The translations under genes were made by a program, and so were the position numbers. From the NCBI RefSeq assembly GCF_018918125.1, contig NZ_JAHLQA010000007.1, forward strand, positions 248,001 through 312,000: a stretch of DNA of 64,000 bases, given 5' to 3'. Within the stretch, counting starts at the first letter, position 1; every line of letters starts with the position of its first letter. Below the pieces are notes generated by a model. It was not told the DNA's origin. It worked only from the letters and a program-made list of their open reading frames with translations, and made no database searches. Positions 9,212 to 18,400 of this stretch are shown piece by piece. The stretch is from Blautia sp. MSJ-19 (GTDB lineage: Bacteria; Bacillota; Clostridia; Lachnospirales; Lachnospiraceae).

Positions 9212-9970
9212 ATGGCAATGTTGGAAGTAAATCATCTGGCAATCCAGTTCGGCGGTCTTCGTGCAGTTGACGGATTCAACGTATCTATCGAAAAAGGTCA
9301 GCTGTATGGTCTGATCGGACCGAACGGTGCAGGAAAAACAACAATCTTCAACCTTCTCACAGGTGTATACAAACCGACCGAAGGTATTATCAAACTGGAT
9401 GGACAGGATATCACAGGAAAGAGTACGATTGAGATCAACAAAGCCGGTATCGCAAGAACTTTCCAGAATATCCGCCTGTTCAAGGATATGCCGGTCCTTG
9501 ACAATGTCAAGGTCGGACTTCACAATCATCATGCGTATTCTACTCTGACAGGAATCTTACGACTTCCGAAATACTACAAAGTAGAAAAAGAAATGAACGA
9601 AAAAGCGATGGAGATCCTTAAGGTATTTGACCTTGACAAAGAAGCAGATACCCTTGCAGGAAATCTTCCATATGGTAAACAGCGTAAACTCGAGATCGCC
9701 AGAGCACTGGCAACCAATCCGAAGCTTCTTCTTCTGGATGAGCCGGCAGCAGGTATGAACCCGAATGAAACACAGGAACTGATGGATACCATCCGTTTCG
9801 TACAGAAACATTTTGATATGACTACTCTTCTGATCGAGCATGATATGAAGCTGGTCGGCGGTATCTGCGAAGAGGTAACTGTACTGAACTTCGGTCAGGT
9901 GCTCGCACAGGGCGAGACACAGAAAGTCCTGAAGGATCCGGCAGTTGTCACTGCATATCTGGGAGAATAG
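9212..9970 (+). CDS. livG: Branched-chain amino-acid ABC transporter ATP-binding protein LivG
   Basis: A 252-residue cytoplasmic ATPase. Walker A GPNGAGKTT is at residues 36-44, the LivG-type signature PYGKQRKLEIARAL replaces the canonical LSGGQ, and Walker B LLLLDEPAAGMN is followed by the switch histidine in LIEHDMKL. It starts 2 nt after livM. Confidence 0.95.
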   Translation: MAMLEVNHLAIQFGGLRAVDGFNVSIEKGQLYGLIGPNGAGKTTIFNLLTGVYKPTEGIIKLDGQDITGKSTIEINKAGIARTFQNIRLFKDMPVLDNVKVGLHNHHAYSTLTGILRLPKYYKVEKEMNEKAMEILKVFDLDKEADTLAGNLPYGKQRKLEIARALATNPKLLLLDEPAAGMNPNETQELMDTIRFVQKHFDMTTLLIEHDMKLVGGICEEVTVLNFGQVLAQGETQKVLKDPAVVTAYLGE

Positions 9971-9982
9971 GAGGAAAATCAA

Positions 9983-10693
9983 ATGTCAATGTTGGAAGTA
10001 AAAGATCTCCAGGTTTATTATGGTGTCATCCAGGCATTGAAGGGGATTTCCTTTCATGTAGAACAGGGAGAAGTTATCGCGCTGATCGGTGCGAACGGTG
10101 CTGGTAAGACAACGACTCTGCAGACACTGACCGGTATCATCCCGGCCAAAGCAGGAAGTATCATGTTTGGCGGCAAAGACCTTACAAAGACACCGGCACA
10201 TAAGATCGTAGAGATGGGTATGGCACATGTACCGGAAGGACGTCGTGTATTTGCAGATATGTCTGTATACGAAAACCTTCTGATGGGTGCTTACACAAGA
10301 AAAGATAAGAATGAGATTGCACAGAGCCTTGAGATGGTTTACAAGAGATTCCCACGTCTGAAAGAACGTACAGGACAGCGTGCCGGTACACTTTCCGGTG
10401 GTGAGCAGCAGATGCTTGCAATGGGACGTGCTCTTATGAGTAAACCGAGCATCATCCTGATGGATGAGCCGTCCATGGGTCTGTCTCCGATCTTTGTAAA
10501 TGAGATCTTTGATATTATCAAAGAAGTAAGTGAAAGCGGCACAACCGTTCTCCTCGTTGAGCAGAACGCAAAGAAAGCCCTTTCTATCGCTGACAGAGCA
10601 TATGTCCTGGAGACAGGAAGCATTACTCTGGAAGGAAAAGCAGATGATCTGCTTCATGATGAATCTGTCCAGAAAGCATATCTGGGAGAATAG
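9983..10693 (+). CDS. livF: Branched-chain amino-acid ABC transporter ATP-binding protein LivF
   Basis: The second ATPase of the transporter, 236 residues. Walker A GANGAGKTT is at about residues 36-44, the signature LSGGEQQMLAMGRAL is complete, and Walker B is LMDEPSMGLSP with VEQNAKKAL after it. It follows livG by 12 nt with a GGAGG site in the gap. Confidence 0.95.
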   Translation: MSMLEVKDLQVYYGVIQALKGISFHVEQGEVIALIGANGAGKTTTLQTLTGIIPAKAGSIMFGGKDLTKTPAHKIVEMGMAHVPEGRRVFADMSVYENLLMGAYTRKDKNEIAQSLEMVYKRFPRLKERTGQRAGTLSGGEQQMLAMGRALMSKPSIILMDEPSMGLSPIFVNEIFDIIKEVSESGTTVLLVEQNAKKALSIADRAYVLETGSITLEGKADDLLHDESVQKAYLGE

Positions 10694-10706
10694 GGAGGAA
10701 TCAATA

Positions 10707-11333
10707 ATGGATCAGGTTGTAATCACAATTGCAAGACAGTATGGAAGCGGCGGACGTACCGTCGGCAAAATGCTGGCAGAACGTCTGGGAATCTCTTTTT
10801 ATGACAAGCAGATCATTCAGATGGCATCCGATGAGAGTGGAATTGACGTAAAACTTTTTGGCAAGGTAGAAGCAGGAGATAAGATCAAAAGTTCACTTTT
10901 CGGAAGCAAAGAAAGTATCTACAAAGGAGACCTTCATCAGCCGGGCAGCAAGGACTTCATCTCTGATGAAAACCTTTTCAATTACCAGGCGAAGGTTGTC
11001 AATGATCTTGCGGAAAAAGAATCTTACGTGATCGTAGGACGCTGTGTCAACTATGTATTCAAGGATCGTCCGAATACCTTGCGTGTATTCATCCATGCAC
11101 CATGGGAATTCCGTGTAGAGCAGGCTTCCGAGAAGATCTCCGGATCAAGAGAAGATGTGGAGAAATTCCTTCTCAAGGATGACAAGCGCAAACAGGACTA
11201 CTACCGTAAATTTACAGGTGGTGTCTGGAACGATGCGACCAATTACGATCTCTGCCTGAACAGTGGTAAACTCGGATTTGAGAAATGCGTAGATGCGATT
11301 GAAGCGCAGTTAAAGATCATGCTGAACAAATAA
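10707..11333 (+). CDS. Cytidylate kinase-like protein
   Basis: A 208-residue protein of the cytidylate-kinase-like family common in Lachnospiraceae. It opens VVITIARQYGSGGRTVGKMLAERLG, a P-loop-like nucleotide-binding start, followed by SFYDKQII, and contains VIVGRCVNYVF and a later DKRKQDYYRKFTGG segment. This is not the canonical CMP kinase gene, and its real substrate is unknown. The start at 10707 has GGGAGG upstream overlapping the livF stop, so it may be co-transcribed with the liv genes, but no functional link is evident. Confidence 0.85.
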   Translation: MDQVVITIARQYGSGGRTVGKMLAERLGISFYDKQIIQMASDESGIDVKLFGKVEAGDKIKSSLFGSKESIYKGDLHQPGSKDFISDENLFNYQAKVVNDLAEKESYVIVGRCVNYVFKDRPNTLRVFIHAPWEFRVEQASEKISGSREDVEKFLLKDDKRKQDYYRKFTGGVWNDATNYDLCLNSGKLGFEKCVDAIEAQLKIMLNK

Positions 11334-11343
11334 GAACGAAAGA

Positions 11344-11388
11344 AGCATCGACAGTTTTGGGAAAACCAGAACTGCCGGTGCTTTTTTG
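11344..11388 (+). terminator. Intrinsic terminator of the liv/kinase operon
   Basis: A 17-position stem with 16 pairs, from AGCATCGACAGTTTTGG (11344-11360) to CCAGAACTGCCGGTGCT (11366-11382), then T6. Confidence 0.92.
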
Positions 11389-11436
11389 CATCAGGCTATC
11401 ATATATTGAAAAGAAGGAAAAGCTGAGAACCGGAAA

Positions 11437-12213
11437 ATGAAAAAAGGAAAGATTTTTTCTGCTGTGATCGCGACTGTCATTTTGGCAGCTGCCATGTGGA
11501 GCATAAAAAGTGATTCAGAAGCTGTGCGGACATCAGGAAGGGCTGTGGCGGAGACCATTGCCGGTCAGGGGATGCTGCGTCTGGTGGAACAGTCAATACA
11601 GGAAAAGCAGCTGTCAGAGACTGTGGTAACGGAAGGGTGTTCACTGGAAGAGCAACAGCATCCGCAGGCGGCGCTGACCTTCGATGACGGACCGGATGCG
11701 AGATATACACCGCTTTTGCTGGATGGTTTCAAAGAAAGAAATATAAAGGCCTCTTTTTTTCTGCTGGGAGAGAAGATCGAGAAGAACAAAGAACTGGTAA
11801 AGCGGATACAGGAAGAAGGGCATCTGGTTGGAAACCATACGTATCATCATGTACAGCTTGACAAGCTGAATGAAACAAAAGCACGGGAAGAAATACTGAA
11901 AACGAACAACGTCATTTTTGAGACGACCGGAAACTATCCGCAGTATATGCGTCCGCCGTTCGGGGCATGGAAAAAGAACCTGGAACTTTGTGTGGAGATG
12001 CTTCCGGTGTTCTGGACGATCGATACACTGGACTGGAAAGTACAGAATACCGAAAAAATCATCGGAACGGTGCAGGAACAGATCAAGGATGGTTCGATCA
12101 TCCTGATGCATGATGAATATGCGACAACAGTGGATGCAGCCCTGCGTGTAGCAGACAGCCTGAAAGAACAGGGATATGAACTGGTAACGGTAGATCAGCT
12201 GATCGTCCCATAG
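11437..12213 (+). CDS. Secreted or membrane-anchored polysaccharide deacetylase
   Basis: A NodB-homology deacetylase, 258 residues, with an N-terminal hydrophobic anchor at residues 5-22. All five catalytic motifs are present: TFDDG (81-85), HTYHH (134-138, metal histidines), RPPFG (172-176), DTLDW (196-200) and LMHD (H225). It therefore probably removes N-acetyl groups from cell-wall glycans (GlcNAc or MurNAc) outside the membrane, which often gives lysozyme resistance. The exact substrate cannot be told from sequence. The start has a weak upstream Shine-Dalgarno sequence. Confidence 0.9.
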   Translation: MKKGKIFSAVIATVILAAAMWSIKSDSEAVRTSGRAVAETIAGQGMLRLVEQSIQEKQLSETVVTEGCSLEEQQHPQAALTFDDGPDARYTPLLLDGFKERNIKASFFLLGEKIEKNKELVKRIQEEGHLVGNHTYHHVQLDKLNETKAREEILKTNNVIFETTGNYPQYMRPPFGAWKKNLELCVEMLPVFWTIDTLDWKVQNTEKIIGTVQEQIKDGSIILMHDEYATTVDAALRVADSLKEQGYELVTVDQLIVP

Positions 12214-12325
12214 AGAGAAAACAACTGTTTGGGTTTTGATTGCTTTTTTGAGAAAATTTCGTTATACTGTTAAGCAGAGACCGATGAAAGATCGGATGAA
12301 AAACGAGATAGAAGGAGCTGTGCAT

Positions 12326-12994
12326 ATGGGACGTTTTTTCAATATGGACAATAAGTTTTTTACATTTATGAATAAGGTGGCAGATCTGTTTATTTTAAAT
12401 ATCATCTGCGTGATCTGCTGTATTCCGATTGTTACTGCCGGAGCTTCCATTACAGCAATGTACTATGTGACGCTGAAAATGGTACGAAACGAGGAAGCAT
12501 ATATTGTGAGGAGTTTCTTTAAGTCCTTTAAAGAAAATTTCAAGCAGGCAACGGTCATTAACCTGATACTGATCGCGGTTGGTGTGATCCTGTATCTTGA
12601 CCTGAATGTGGCAAAATCCATGCCTGGCAGTGCCGGACAGATTCTGCATATCATCTTTATGGCATTTGCAATCATTTATTTTGTATTGTTTTTGTATGTG
12701 TATCCGATTCTTGCGAGATTTTATAATTCAACCAAAAATACGCTCAAGAATGCACTGTTCATGGCGATCCGTCATCTTCCATATACGGTGATCATGATCC
12801 TTATCGGGCTGTGTCCGCTGCTGATTCTGTTTGTGCAGTCTTATCAGCTGCAGTCCTCCCTGTTTGTTCTGTTTCTGTTTGTAGGATTTGGACTGATCGC
12901 ATACTGCAATTCGTTTTTCCTGGTAAAGATCTTTGACAATTATATGCCGAAGGAAACAGAAGAAGAGTCACAGAGTGAAGGCACCGCTGTATGA
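12326..12994 (+). CDS. DUF624 (YesL-like) membrane protein
   Basis: A 222-residue integral membrane protein with about five hydrophobic segments, starting MGRFFNMDNKFFTFMNKVADLFILN, which is the typical opening of the YesL/DUF624 family. The function of the family is unknown; members often sit near carbohydrate transport genes. GAAGGAG (12311-12317) is 8 nt before the ATG at 12326, so the longer frame from 12236 is rejected. The stop overlaps the next gene's ATG in an ATGA. Confidence 0.87.
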   Translation: MGRFFNMDNKFFTFMNKVADLFILNIICVICCIPIVTAGASITAMYYVTLKMVRNEEAYIVRSFFKSFKENFKQATVINLILIAVGVILYLDLNVAKSMPGSAGQILHIIFMAFAIIYFVLFLYVYPILARFYNSTKNTLKNALFMAIRHLPYTVIMILIGLCPLLILFVQSYQLQSSLFVLFLFVGFGLIAYCNSFFLVKIFDNYMPKETEEESQSEGTAV

Positions 12995-13935
12995 GAACGG
13001 AGATATCGATGCAGAAGAACTGGAACGGGAAGCCGTATCATTCCCTGGACTATATGCTGCGGGAGACCTTTGGAGAAAAAGTATACAAGGTTACGTTGAA
13101 TGGCGGAATGTCCTGCCCGAACCGTGACGGGAAACTTGGCAGCAGGGGATGCATCTTCTGCAGTGCAGGCGGAAGTGGAGACTTTGCTGCAGATGCGGCA
13201 TTGTCGGTGACAGAACAGATCGACAGCCAGATCGCGATTCTTTCTGCGAAACGGCCGATCCATAAGTATATTGCTTATTTTCAGGCATATACCAATACGT
13301 ATGCGCCTGTGGAATATCTGCGGAAGATTTTTACCGAGGCAATTGCACATCCATCGGTAGTTGCACTGTCGATCGGAACCAGACCGGACTGTCTGGGAGA
13401 TGAAGTGCTGGAACTTCTGGATGAACTGAATCAGGTAAAACCGGTATGGATAGAACTTGGACTGCAGACGATCCATGAAAAGACGGCACAGTATATTCGA
13501 AGAGGATATCGGCTGTCCTGTTTTGAAGAGGCTGTTCAAAACCTCAGAGAGCGCGGGATCGACGTGATCGTACACACGATACTGGGACTTCCGGGAGAAT
13601 CTGAAGAGGATATTCTGGAGACTATGAACTATTTGAACAGACAGAATATACAGGGAATCAAACTTCAGCTTTTGCATGTTCTGAAAGGAACCGATCTGGC
13701 AGATGATTATCTGAATGGGAAGTTTCAGGTTTACGAAAGAGAGGAATATCTCAATTTACTGATAGAGTGTCTGGAACATCTGGATCCCTCAATCGTGATT
13801 CACAGGATGACCGGCGACGGACCGGAGAAACTGCTGATTGCGCCACTGTGGGCCAGCCGGAAACGTGAAGTATTAAATTTACTGCATCATGAGATGAAGG
13901 TAAGAGACAGCTGGCAGGGGAAACGACTGCAGTAA
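12991..13935 (+). CDS. TIGR01212 family radical SAM protein (YhcC-like)
   Basis: A 314-residue radical SAM protein. The cluster-binding cysteines are in SCPNRDGKLGSRGCIFCSAGG, i.e. the CPNRDG...GCIFC pattern of the TIGR01212 family instead of CxxxCxxC. Other family motifs are YFQAYTNTYAP, SIGTRPDCL, ELGLQT and GLPGE. The enzyme's substrate is not established; RNA modification has been suggested for relatives. It overlaps the DUF624 gene by 4 nt. A second in-frame ATG at 13009 is possible. Confidence 0.9.
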   Translation: MRTEISMQKNWNGKPYHSLDYMLRETFGEKVYKVTLNGGMSCPNRDGKLGSRGCIFCSAGGSGDFAADAALSVTEQIDSQIAILSAKRPIHKYIAYFQAYTNTYAPVEYLRKIFTEAIAHPSVVALSIGTRPDCLGDEVLELLDELNQVKPVWIELGLQTIHEKTAQYIRRGYRLSCFEEAVQNLRERGIDVIVHTILGLPGESEEDILETMNYLNRQNIQGIKLQLLHVLKGTDLADDYLNGKFQVYEREEYLNLLIECLEHLDPSIVIHRMTGDGPEKLLIAPLWASRKREVLNLLHHEMKVRDSWQGKRLQ

Positions 13936-14000
13936 AGGCTGTGATACAGCAGAAGATCACAAAAGAAAAGCCTGACTTGTATGAGAAAGAGGTGATTGTA

Positions 14001-14513
14001 ATGGCAGAACCATTTACAACTTATAAACTGATTGTTTTATATATGGCGAAACATGCAAAAGAAACACTGACAAATTCTCAGATTTCAGAGTTCATACTGG
14101 ATCGGGAGTATACGGATTATTTTCAGCTCCAGAAAGTACTTTCAGAGCTGACAGAGACGGAACTTCTGAGAAAGCGGACAATTTCCAACAGTTCGTATTA
14201 TGAGATCACAGAAGAAGGAAGAAAAACACTTTCCTATTTTGAAAAGGAACTGTCCGGAGAGATCAAAAAAGAAGTAAAAGAGTATCTGCAGACTCATGGT
14301 GGTGAGGTGAAGGACAGAATCCTGACACCGGCAGACTATTATACCACGCCGCAGGGAAATTATGCGGTGCGCTGTCAGATCATTGAAAAAGATTCTACAG
14401 TGCTGGATCTGACGCTGGCGGCACCGGGACTGGAGGCAGCACAGGCGATGTGTCACAACTGGGCGAAGAAATCCCAGGACATTTATGGAATGTTGATGGG
14501 AGAGCTGATCTGA
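14001..14513 (+). CDS. DUF4364 protein (winged-helix-like)
   Basis: A 170-residue protein of the DUF4364 family found mainly in Clostridia. The N-terminal half (LTNSQISEFILDREYTDYFQLQKVLSELTETELL) reads as a winged helix, followed by a C-terminal alpha/beta portion with PQGNYAVRCQIIEKD. It may be a transcriptional regulator, but no target is known. The start at 14001 was chosen because AGAGGTG precedes it; the frame is open back to 13941. Confidence 0.85.
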   Translation: MAEPFTTYKLIVLYMAKHAKETLTNSQISEFILDREYTDYFQLQKVLSELTETELLRKRTISNSSYYEITEEGRKTLSYFEKELSGEIKKEVKEYLQTHGGEVKDRILTPADYYTTPQGNYAVRCQIIEKDSTVLDLTLAAPGLEAAQAMCHNWAKKSQDIYGMLMGELI

Positions 14514-14531
14514 AATAACAGACCAGATGAT

Positions 14532-14562
14532 AAAGGCGGGGAAATATTCCTCGCCTTTTGCC
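14532..14562. terminator. Bidirectional terminator between DUF4364 and rarA
   Basis: Stem AAAGGCGGGGAA (14533-14544)/TTCCTCGCCTTT with A- and T-rich flanks. It lies between convergent genes and can serve both. Confidence 0.8.
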
Positions 14563-14574
14563 ATGCAATAAAAG

Positions 14575-15888
14575 TTATCCTTTGATCTTTTTGAGATATT
14601 CTTTGAGTGTTTTTTCGTATCCGAGATCACCTGGTTCGTAGAAACGGGAGCCTTCGATCTCAGAAGGCAGATACTGCTGATCGACATAGTGATTCGGATA
14701 ATTGTGTGCATATTTGTAACCGATTCCCTTACCAAGCTTTTCGTGACCGCCGTAATGGGCATCCTGCAGATGGACAGGAACGGTTGTTTCGGTCTTCTTG
14801 ACAGAATCCATAGCTGCAAATATCGCATTGACAGCTGCATTGCTCTTTGGAGCACATGCCATATAAGTGACTGCCTGGGAGAGGATGATCTGGGACTCCG
14901 GCATACCGACACGTTCAACGGCCTGTGCGGCAGCAACTGCAACCTGGAGTGCCTGTGGATCTGCGTTTCCGATATCTTCCGAGGCGAGGATCATGATACG
15001 GCGTGCGATAAATTTCACATCTTCGCCGGCATAGAGCATCTTTGCAAGATAGTAAACGGCGGCATCCGGATCGGAACCACGCATACTCTTGATAAAGGCC
15101 GAAATGATATCGTAATGATTGTCACCTTTTTTATCATATTTAATGACTCGTTTCTGGATGCATTCGGAAGCAACATCCAGTGTCAGATGAATATAACCGT
15201 CTTCACTCTTTGGGGTGGTAAGGATACCCAGTTCTACCGCATTCAGGGCACTGCGGGCATCGCCGCCTGCCATATCAGCCAGAAATTCCAGTGCATCGTC
15301 ATCAATAACTGCCCCGTAGTTTCCCATACCCTTATCACAGTCATTTACTGCACGAAGAAGTAAGGTACGGATATTTTCATTGCTGAGCGGTTTTAGTTCG
15401 AAGATAATGGAACGGGAAAGAAGAGCTCCATTGACTTCAAAATAGGGATTTTCGGTAGTCGCACCGATCAGGATGATCGTGCCGTCTTCTACGAACGGGA
15501 GCAGGTAATCCTGCTGGCCTTTATTGAAGCGGTGGATCTCATCGATGAACAGGATTGTTTTTTTACCGTACATGCCGAGGCGATCCTGAGCTTCTTTGAC
15601 AACTTCTTCCATGTCTTTTTTTCCGGCGACAGTCGCATTGATCTGTGTAAAACTGGCACTGGTGGTGTTCGCGATCACCTTGGCAAGTGTGGTCTTGCCG
15701 GTTCCGGGCGGTCCGTAAAAAATGACAGAAGTCAGCTTGTCGGCTTTGATCGCACGATACAACAATTTGTCCCTGCCGACGATATGTTCCTGACCAACGA
15801 CTTCGTCCAGCGTAGTCGGGCGCAGGCGGGAGGCCAGCGGTGATTCACGGTCAAGTGTTTTTGATTTTGCATATTCAAATAAATCCAT
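14575..15888 (-). CDS. rarA: Replication-associated recombination protein RarA (MgsA)
   Basis: A 437-residue AAA+ ATPase of the RarA/WRNIP1 family that acts at stalled replication forks. The N-terminus ends in PLASRLRPTTLDEVVGQEHIVG, Walker A GPPGTGKTT is at residues 59-67, Walker B ILFIDEIHRF is at about 112-121, and sensor region GATTENPYFEVN is present. The C-terminal half is the tetramerisation region, ending with the characteristic PNHYVDQQYLP. GGAG is 8 nt before the ATG on the minus strand. Confidence 0.96.
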   Translation of the reverse strand: MDLFEYAKSKTLDRESPLASRLRPTTLDEVVGQEHIVGRDKLLYRAIKADKLTSVIFYGPPGTGKTTLAKVIANTTSASFTQINATVAGKKDMEEVVKEAQDRLGMYGKKTILFIDEIHRFNKGQQDYLLPFVEDGTIILIGATTENPYFEVNGALLSRSIIFELKPLSNENIRTLLLRAVNDCDKGMGNYGAVIDDDALEFLADMAGGDARSALNAVELGILTTPKSEDGYIHLTLDVASECIQKRVIKYDKKGDNHYDIISAFIKSMRGSDPDAAVYYLAKMLYAGEDVKFIARRIMILASEDIGNADPQALQVAVAAAQAVERVGMPESQIILSQAVTYMACAPKSNAAVNAIFAAMDSVKKTETTVPVHLQDAHYGGHEKLGKGIGYKYAHNYPNHYVDQQYLPSEIEGSRFYEPGDLGYEKTLKEYLKKIKG

Positions 15889-16090
15889 AACAGATACTCC
15901 ATTCTGAAAGCAATTAGATACTTCAAATCAGGCAAGAGAATACCCTGATTCAAATACGTACATTTGTTCTAAGTATACTTGATAAGAAAACAAAATTCAA
16001 GAAAAACGAAAGAAGGATTTCCTGAAAGCACGGGTTCTGAATTACTCCATTGGTGTATTGAGGAGACAGGTTAATGCATTAAATTAATCC

Positions 16091-16119
16091 TTGCTTTTCA
16101 CATGTTAAAGTGTTAAAAT
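16091..16119 (+). promoter_or_regulatory. Candidate promoter of the YerC-like gene, with upstream palindrome
   Basis: TTGCTT (16091-16096), 17 nt, TAAAAT (16114-16119). A perfect 12-bp palindrome TTAATGCATTAA (16071-16082) lies just upstream of the -35 and could be an operator. The 15889-16090 gap holds nothing else I recognise. Confidence 0.55.
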
Positions 16120-16167
16120 ACGATGTATATGAAACAGAACATAGAATGTAACTAAAGGAGCAGGGTT

Positions 16168-16482
16168 ATGGGTAAAAAAATCAGAACAGAAGAGGTTGAC
16201 CATTTATTTGAAGCAATCCTTTGTCTGAAGAATAAAGAAGAATGTTATACATTTTTTGAAGATGTATGTACGATCAATGAACTTCTTTCTCTGTCACAGC
16301 GTTTTGAAGTAGCAAAGATGCTGACAGACAAACGCACTTATCTGGATATTTCCGAGAAGACAGGTGCTTCCACAGCAACGATCAGCCGTGTAAATCGTTC
16401 GCTGAACTACGGAAATGACGGATACGAGATGGTCTTTTCCAGAATGAAGGAAAAAGAAGCAGCAGAAAAAACAGAAGATTAA
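16168..16482 (+). CDS. YerC/TrpR-like DNA-binding protein
   Basis: A 104-residue protein of the TrpR-related YerC/YecD family (TIGR02531). The core ELLSLSQRFEVAKMLTDKRTYLDISEKTGASTATISRVNRSL is a helix-turn-helix like that of Trp repressor. The regulated genes and the ligand, if any, are not known. GGAG precedes the ATG. Confidence 0.88.
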   Translation: MGKKIRTEEVDHLFEAILCLKNKEECYTFFEDVCTINELLSLSQRFEVAKMLTDKRTYLDISEKTGASTATISRVNRSLNYGNDGYEMVFSRMKEKEAAEKTED

Positions 16483-16510
16483 ACGATACAGAAAATACAA
16501 TAAAATACAA

Positions 16511-16555
16511 AAAAGAACAGGCGACGGAGTGATCCGGAGCACTGTTCTTTTTTGC
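16511..16555. terminator. Bidirectional terminator between convergent genes
   Basis: Stem AAAAGAACAG (16511-16520)/CTGTTCTTTT (16542-16551) with an inner paired region, flanked by A and T runs. Confidence 0.85.
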
Positions 16556-16566
16556 GTTATAGGAAA

Positions 16567-18273
16567 TTATTTTTGTTTTGTAGTCATATATGTATAGACA
16601 TCAGAAGAGATTTTTTTGATCGTATCCTGTGCGCTGGTATTGTTTTGAATATTGTTGGAGAGAACACAGAGCACATAAGGATGATCTTTGTCAAAAACGA
16701 TAGCAATATCATTTTCTACTACACCGAGTTTATCGGAAGCTGTAAGTTCGCCGGTTTTGTTGGCGGTTGCGATGCCGGAAGGGACACCTGCCGGAATCTT
16801 GGCTGTCTTGGTCTGAGCCTGAAGAAGTGCCAGCATCTCAGCAGATGCATCTGCATTTACAAGAGAATTGGTGTAGATTTCAGATAGCAGTCGGCAACAG
16901 TCGGAAGCACTGGTGTAATTGTCATCAGTCGGATCTTTTGCGAGAAATTCACGCCCAAGGTGTGTGGCTGTATAATTGTGCTCCTGACAGAATTCATTGA
17001 CGACGGCGGCACCTGCCTGAAAATCTCCTCCACCGAGTTTGCGGACCAGTTCGTTTGCTGCACTATTGTCACTGACGGTGATCATACTGGTGAGGAGTGG
17101 CTTCAGGGTACTTTCGTAATCAGATGAAATGGTGGTTCCTTCATCCGGATAAACCAGTCTGTCATAGACGGCTGCCATGATGAAGACTTTGATGACACTG
17201 GCTGACTGCATGGACTGTTCAGCGTGGATGGTGCTGTATGCCTGAGTGGTAAGGTCCATGGCAGCGATTGCCCATGTCTCACCCTTTGCTTCGAGCGGAT
17301 CGGTGTATGTCTTCTGCAGAGACTCTGTAAGTTCGGCAAGATGTTCGCCCATGGCAGCAATATCCGGTTCAACAGTCTGGAAATAAGCGTCAATTCCATC
17401 CGCGATGCCCTTGGCCATGGTTTCATGATTGGCAGAATTAGTGATATACAGGTCATCATTCTGATTGCTCATAAATCCCATTTCGAGGATTGTGACAGGA
17501 ACTGTACTCCAGTTGGTACCGGTCATGTTGTCGGCGGAGATGACACCTTTGTTGGCAAGACCGGTTGCAGCGCAGTAGCTGTTGATGATACAGGATGCGA
17601 GGGTATTGCTTTTTTCGATGAGATCCTGGTCCAGATACTGGTTGGAAGTGGTCGGTGCCATAGTCAGTGCACCGGCTGCGGAAGCACTGTTGTCACTGTT
17701 GGCGTGGATACGGACAGTGATATCAGCATTGGCTTCGGTTGCCAGTTCGGCACGCTCTTTGTTGCTGATTGCCTTGTCATTGTCTTCACGTGTCATAATG
17801 ACTTTATAACCGCGGCTTTCCAGCTCTTTCCGGAGAACAAGAGAAACCTGCAGATTGACTTCGTATTCCGGAACTTTGGAAAAATTGCCGCTTGTTCCGG
17901 TAGTGGCTTTATTTTTGGTCTGAGAAGAACCGGGTGCCATTGGCTCCTGAGCACTCATATCAACCCAGCTGCCCTGGTGTCCGGGATCGATGCAGACAAT
18001 GAATTGTCTGGAAGCGGATGTGGGCGTGCCGGCAGTGTTTGCAGCAGACCAGTCTATTCCGGAAGACGAGTCCGGGGCGCTGAGTGCCCCTTCTTCTTCA
18101 TCATCAGAAGCGGCATCATTGTCAGTGTCTGTCTTGTCTTTGGCTGAGGAAGGGGCTTTGATCATGGCCTGTCCCTGTTCGCTTTCGTAGGTGGTTCCTT
18201 CCGAAGCCCACACGGTGGCAGGAAGCATAAGAAGCAGACATCCTGCGAGAAATAGAGAAAAGATTTTACGCAT
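16567..18273 (-). CDS. Secreted N-acetylmuramoyl-L-alanine amidase fused to a serine beta-lactamase-like domain
   Basis: A 568-residue exported protein. It has a signal peptide to about residue 24, an acidic Ser/Asp linker, then an Amidase_3 domain (about 90-300): zinc ligands in CIDPGHQG (H99), EYEVN (E138) and RIHANS (H190), and the catalytic glutamate in TILEMGFMSN (E264). A second domain (about 330-565) has the class-A beta-lactamase/DD-peptidase motifs SVIK (S359-K362), SDN (401-403) and KTG (506-508). The first domain should cleave the MurNAc-L-Ala bond. The second could be a DD-peptidase, a beta-lactamase or an inactive binding domain. No Glu166-type omega loop was identified with confidence. 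The start has AGGAGG upstream. Confidence 0.9.
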   Translation of the reverse strand: MRKIFSLFLAGCLLLMLPATVWASEGTTYESEQGQAMIKAPSSAKDKTDTDNDAASDDEEEGALSAPDSSSGIDWSAANTAGTPTSASRQFIVCIDPGHQGSWVDMSAQEPMAPGSSQTKNKATTGTSGNFSKVPEYEVNLQVSLVLRKELESRGYKVIMTREDNDKAISNKERAELATEANADITVRIHANSDNSASAAGALTMAPTTSNQYLDQDLIEKSNTLASCIINSYCAATGLANKGVISADNMTGTNWSTVPVTILEMGFMSNQNDDLYITNSANHETMAKGIADGIDAYFQTVEPDIAAMGEHLAELTESLQKTYTDPLEAKGETWAIAAMDLTTQAYSTIHAEQSMQSASVIKVFIMAAVYDRLVYPDEGTTISSDYESTLKPLLTSMITVSDNSAANELVRKLGGGDFQAGAAVVNEFCQEHNYTATHLGREFLAKDPTDDNYTSASDCCRLLSEIYTNSLVNADASAEMLALLQAQTKTAKIPAGVPSGIATANKTGELTASDKLGVVENDIAIVFDKDHPYVLCVLSNNIQNNTSAQDTIKKISSDVYTYMTTKQK

Positions 18274-18400
18274 AAATTAGATCCTCCTGAAATAATGTAT
18301 TTTACAGAAAGTTGTTTTCTATATGATAAACTATAATAAAAAAAATGACAAGAACGCTTCAGGGTCAGAATATTTTGCAAAAGAAAAGGAGGGCAATATA

